A DNA stretch of 64,000 nucleotides from contig NC_135567.1 in the NCBI RefSeq assembly GCF_964340395.1, positions 2,714,109 to 2,778,108 of the forward strand, in the 5' to 3' direction. Positions 36,001 through 64,000 of this stretch are shown here, in pieces; within the stretch, counting starts at the first letter, position 1; each line of letters starts with the position of its first letter. Source of the stretch: Glandiceps talaboti (taxonomy: Eukaryota; Hemichordata; Enteropneusta; Spengelidae). Both the position numbers and the translations under genes were made by a program. The notes under the pieces are model-generated. The model had not been told where the DNA came from. It saw only the letters and a program-made list of their open reading frames with translations, and searched no databases.

Positions 36001-36774
36001 ATTTTTTTCAATGATCGTCAGGTTTGAGTACTTTCCTAAGCCGGTCCCACAACTGTTATACTTATAGCTGGGCGTTGTGACTGGTAACCGGCTATTATCT
36101 ACATCACTGCCTACTAGGTACTAGGTACGTCGAAGACACAACTACTTGACAGAAAACACTTGGCGCGCACACTAAAAGTTGTAGAATGAAATTGTGATTT
36201 TACTAAGGAGTGTAGCAACCCAGAACGTATATGATCAAACTGAGGAACAGAGAAACATTTTGGTTTCATTTTATGTCATTCTATTTCAGTAACAATGTAT
36301 CATTTTCACATACCGTTCGCACATATGAGCTTGATTTTAGGTAAAATATCGGGCTAATAGAGTGCATACACACCCTTTTGTTCGCTTGTATTGTTTGCAT
36401 TTGATATTTGGCATTTCGCACATTGTTTATTTGCACCATTCACAGTGTCTTATCATACTTTGTGTAACTTGTAAGCCTAATTGACAACTGGACAAACGGT
36501 TTTTACTAGACAAATTTGAAACAAATTTTGCATAAATTTGATGGTAAACCTGCTATATTGACTACCAAACTTAGTTAACGTCAGTTATTTCTACTCATGT
36601 TGCATCACTATATATTTACAAACAGTACATGAAATATGAGAGTCATGTGAAACTTTTTCAGTGCAAAATGATATGAAGATATGAGGGCAAAGTCAGTGCT
36701 CCTTACAGCAGTTTGAATTTCCCACATATGCATACCTTACCCATGATTTCCTTTATTCAGGGGACATCTGCCTT
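33093..36774. other. Non-coding stretch between the two head-to-head genes
   Basis: Upstream of the minus-strand gene and probably of, or within, the plus-strand ROCO gene. An ATG-led 30-nt segment at 34934-34963 (MHRARDRSRQ) ends in a strong donor CAG|GTAAGG in phase 0. It could be an initiator exon of the ROCO gene, but nothing else supports it. No ankyrin-coding exon was recognised here. Confidence 0.5.
35304..35522. repeat. Long near-perfect hairpin (about 105-bp arms, 11-bp loop)
   Basis: Left arm 35304-35411 and right arm 35423-35522 are reverse complements with few mismatches and small gaps; the inner stem around GTGATCGC/GCGATCAC is perfect. It looks like a foldback or MITE insertion that is recent enough to keep its arms alike. 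Confidence 0.85.
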
Positions 36775-36807
36775 TAAATATCACAGCCAATATTTATACA
36801 TCTAATG
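36775..36807. repeat. 33-bp direct repeat, left copy
   Basis: Identical to 37782-37814. The right copy sits directly at the edge of family C copy 2 and just before the splice acceptor of the ankyrin exon. The pair encloses 974 bp. Confidence 0.85.
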
Positions 36808-37116
36808 CTTCATATATAACTCAACATATATGTGTAATAATACGCAGACAGTATGCAGATGAAAATATCCAAATTACAATTGCAACCAGATTAAACTGAA
36901 TGCCTCCCATAAGGGAATCACTAATTATGCAAATAACTCAATTATCATATGGAAACTTCTAAAAGTACTTTTGATTCAACTGAGTGGGCAAAAGGCCAGA
37001 GGTCAAAATGACTAGGGGTTGCTGGTCGTCGGAGGGGGTAATGGGTCGAGGGAAAGAATGTGGGGGGGGGGGGGGGCAACAGGCCATGGTCAAATAATGG
37101 GCAACAGTGGGCCTAC

Positions 37117-37778
37117 CTTCAACTATCATGATGAGAGTCCAACCTTAAAAAAGAAGACAATCTACAACTGGTTATCATCTAAAATACATTGGAACATGTA
37201 GAATGACAAAACAACAGACAAGAGCTACTAAATATCTCAACCTTAGAATAAGATGAACTTCTTTATTGATTTGCGTTTCATAATGGTTGCTTCCGTTATC
37301 CATGACAATACCAAAATCTTGTAAATATGATATTTTTTCTTTCAGATGCTCGATTGGTTGTTCATGTCACATTAAGCTAACCTTGTAATCATTCGTTTAT
37401 AAATGCATTAAAAGAGAGAATCTAAATAACTCATACCACAACCTTGAAAAATGTCTATTATATGTCATCAAAAAAGCAAATGATGTATAGCAAGTCTCAA
37501 TGAATTTTTGCCGTAATTTTTTTAATTTTATTTGCTGCTGAAATTTAGATGGTAAATCAAATTTGCAATTTTCTTTAACTAGTTTTTTTTCTTCACAATA
37601 TCGTTGGTTTTTCTTCTTTCTTCTCTTTTTCGTGTCTTACTCCCCTCTCTTGATCTGTAAACCTTTTCTTTTTTTTGTTCATTCGTCCTGTGTTTGTCTT
37701 CTGTTTTTGTGAAATATTTTCTTTGAAAATGTTCAATAAACATAAAAAAAACATTGATGAGTCAGATAGTCTAAACTC
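37117..37778. repeat. Dispersed repeat, family C copy 2, with internal insertion
   Basis: Same family as 23616-23957, sharing both ends. An extra stretch at about 37470-37750, with T/C-rich sequence and an end reading TTCAATAAACATAAAAAAAA, looks like a poly(A)-tailed retroposon 3' end inserted on the plus strand. Confidence 0.7.
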
Positions 37779-37781
37779 TTC

Positions 37782-37814
37782 TAAATATCACAGCCAATAT
37801 TTATACATCTAATG
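37782..37814. repeat. 33-bp direct repeat, right copy
   Basis: Identical to 36775-36807; ends 10 bp before the exon at 37824. Confidence 0.85.
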
Positions 37815-37823
37815 TATTTACAG

Positions 37824-63515
<25,692 letters not shown>

Positions 63516-63559
63516 GTAGGTCACTTTTTAATAACCATATATATATAGTTATAGTAATA

Positions 63560-63693
63560 ATTATAGTACAGGTCTTCACCGATGGTTTTGATAGGACAAC
63601 TTTTGGTAGCCGGTTATTATTTTAAAATAACTGATGATTACCCAAAATCGTTCTGTTAAAACCAATTATGAGCTCAAAGACCTGTACTATAAT
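63560..63693. mobile_element. 134-bp palindromic MITE
   Basis: Perfect 17-bp terminal inverted repeats (63560-63576 and 63677-63693, ATTATAGTACAGGTCTT) and further inner pairing (TGGTTTTGATAGGAC with its complement, and a central ATTATTTTAAAATAA palindrome). The whole element would fold as one hairpin. It starts 45 bp after the COR exon. Confidence 0.8.
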
Positions 63694-63894
63694 GAAATGA
63701 TACTTAAAATTAGATGGTTGTAAATGTTGTACTACAGAACGTCAACCTTATTACCTACAGCCTTCTTACACGACTGTTTACACTCGACCCACTCATTGTT
63801 ATGTTAATGCACAAATTCACTATACAAATCTCATCTTCCACATCTCAGTCAAATAATCCGATGTTTTCCCCAAAATCTCAGAGCGAAATCCATG

Positions 63895-64000
63895 AGGGAG
63901 CCTTCAGTAATTACGAGGGGGAGGGCCGAGGGAAATCAGAAACGAGTTGTTACATAAAATATTACCCTCCCCCAAATCGGTCGTGGTAAAAAGTGGCCCT
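63895..64000. repeat. Dispersed C/G-rich repeat, family D copy 2 (cut by window end)
   Basis: Begins GAGCCTTCAGTAATTACGAG and runs through CCCTCCCCCAAATCGG to AAAAAGTGGCCCT, parallel to 44521-44625. Confidence 0.8.

Overview
This window is nuclear DNA of an invertebrate animal. Genes are split by GT-AG introns, intergenic DNA is AT-rich and packed with microsatellites and decayed transposons, and there is an interstitial (CCCTAA)n tract. The gene families (a BEL/Pao retrotransposon, an ankyrin-Roc-COR protein, and a transposase-like protein with a RING finger and a cysteine-peptidase-like tail) suit a marine invertebrate such as a non-vertebrate deuterostome or a spiralian. The species cannot be fixed from the sequence. 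No search was run; family names rest on motifs read by eye.

Layout. 1-7856: a young, apparently complete BEL/Pao LTR retrotransposon (80-7832) inserted in a (CATA)n microsatellite. Its LTRs differ at one base and its gag-pol is one open 2156-codon frame. 7870-25800: a graveyard with a tRNA-derived SINE, a 1.5 kb inverted-repeat structure, an IS630/mariner-type transposase fragment whose catalytic Glu codon appears to be a stop, a frameshifted zinc-knuckle pseudogene, two LINE 3' ends on the minus strand, and a 110-bp tandem repeat family. 25832-32948 (minus): a six-exon gene whose reading frame joins exactly across all five introns to give 1167 aa. A transposase-like core is followed by a RING-like finger, a zinc knuckle and a C-terminal domain with a Cys...Asp-x-His arrangement like herpesvirus-type (C76) deubiquitinases. 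A palindromic TTAA-flanked MITE sits in its last intron.

33100-64000: mainly the introns of a plus-strand ROCO-family gene. Seven exons are visible between 37824 and 63515: ankyrin repeats, Roc GTPase with P-loop, switch I, DxxGQ, G4-like and G5-like motifs, then the start of COR. The gene is incomplete at its 3' end and probably at its 5' end. All visible splice phases agree. Introns of up to 11 kb hold a 37-bp satellite with higher-order structure, a 75-bp minisatellite, a 0.7 kb (TATG)n tract, relics of LINE, gypsy, hAT-like and GIY-YIG elements, and two hairpin MITE-like elements lie in or near the gene. A (GAT)14 microsatellite is coding and gives 14 consecutive Asp residues inside the Roc domain.

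The most interesting items are the composite transposase/RING/peptidase gene and the poly-Asp insertion in the GTPase. The two long genes are not functionally linked by anything in the sequence; they lie head to head about 4.9 kb apart (from 32948 to the first recognised ROCO exon).
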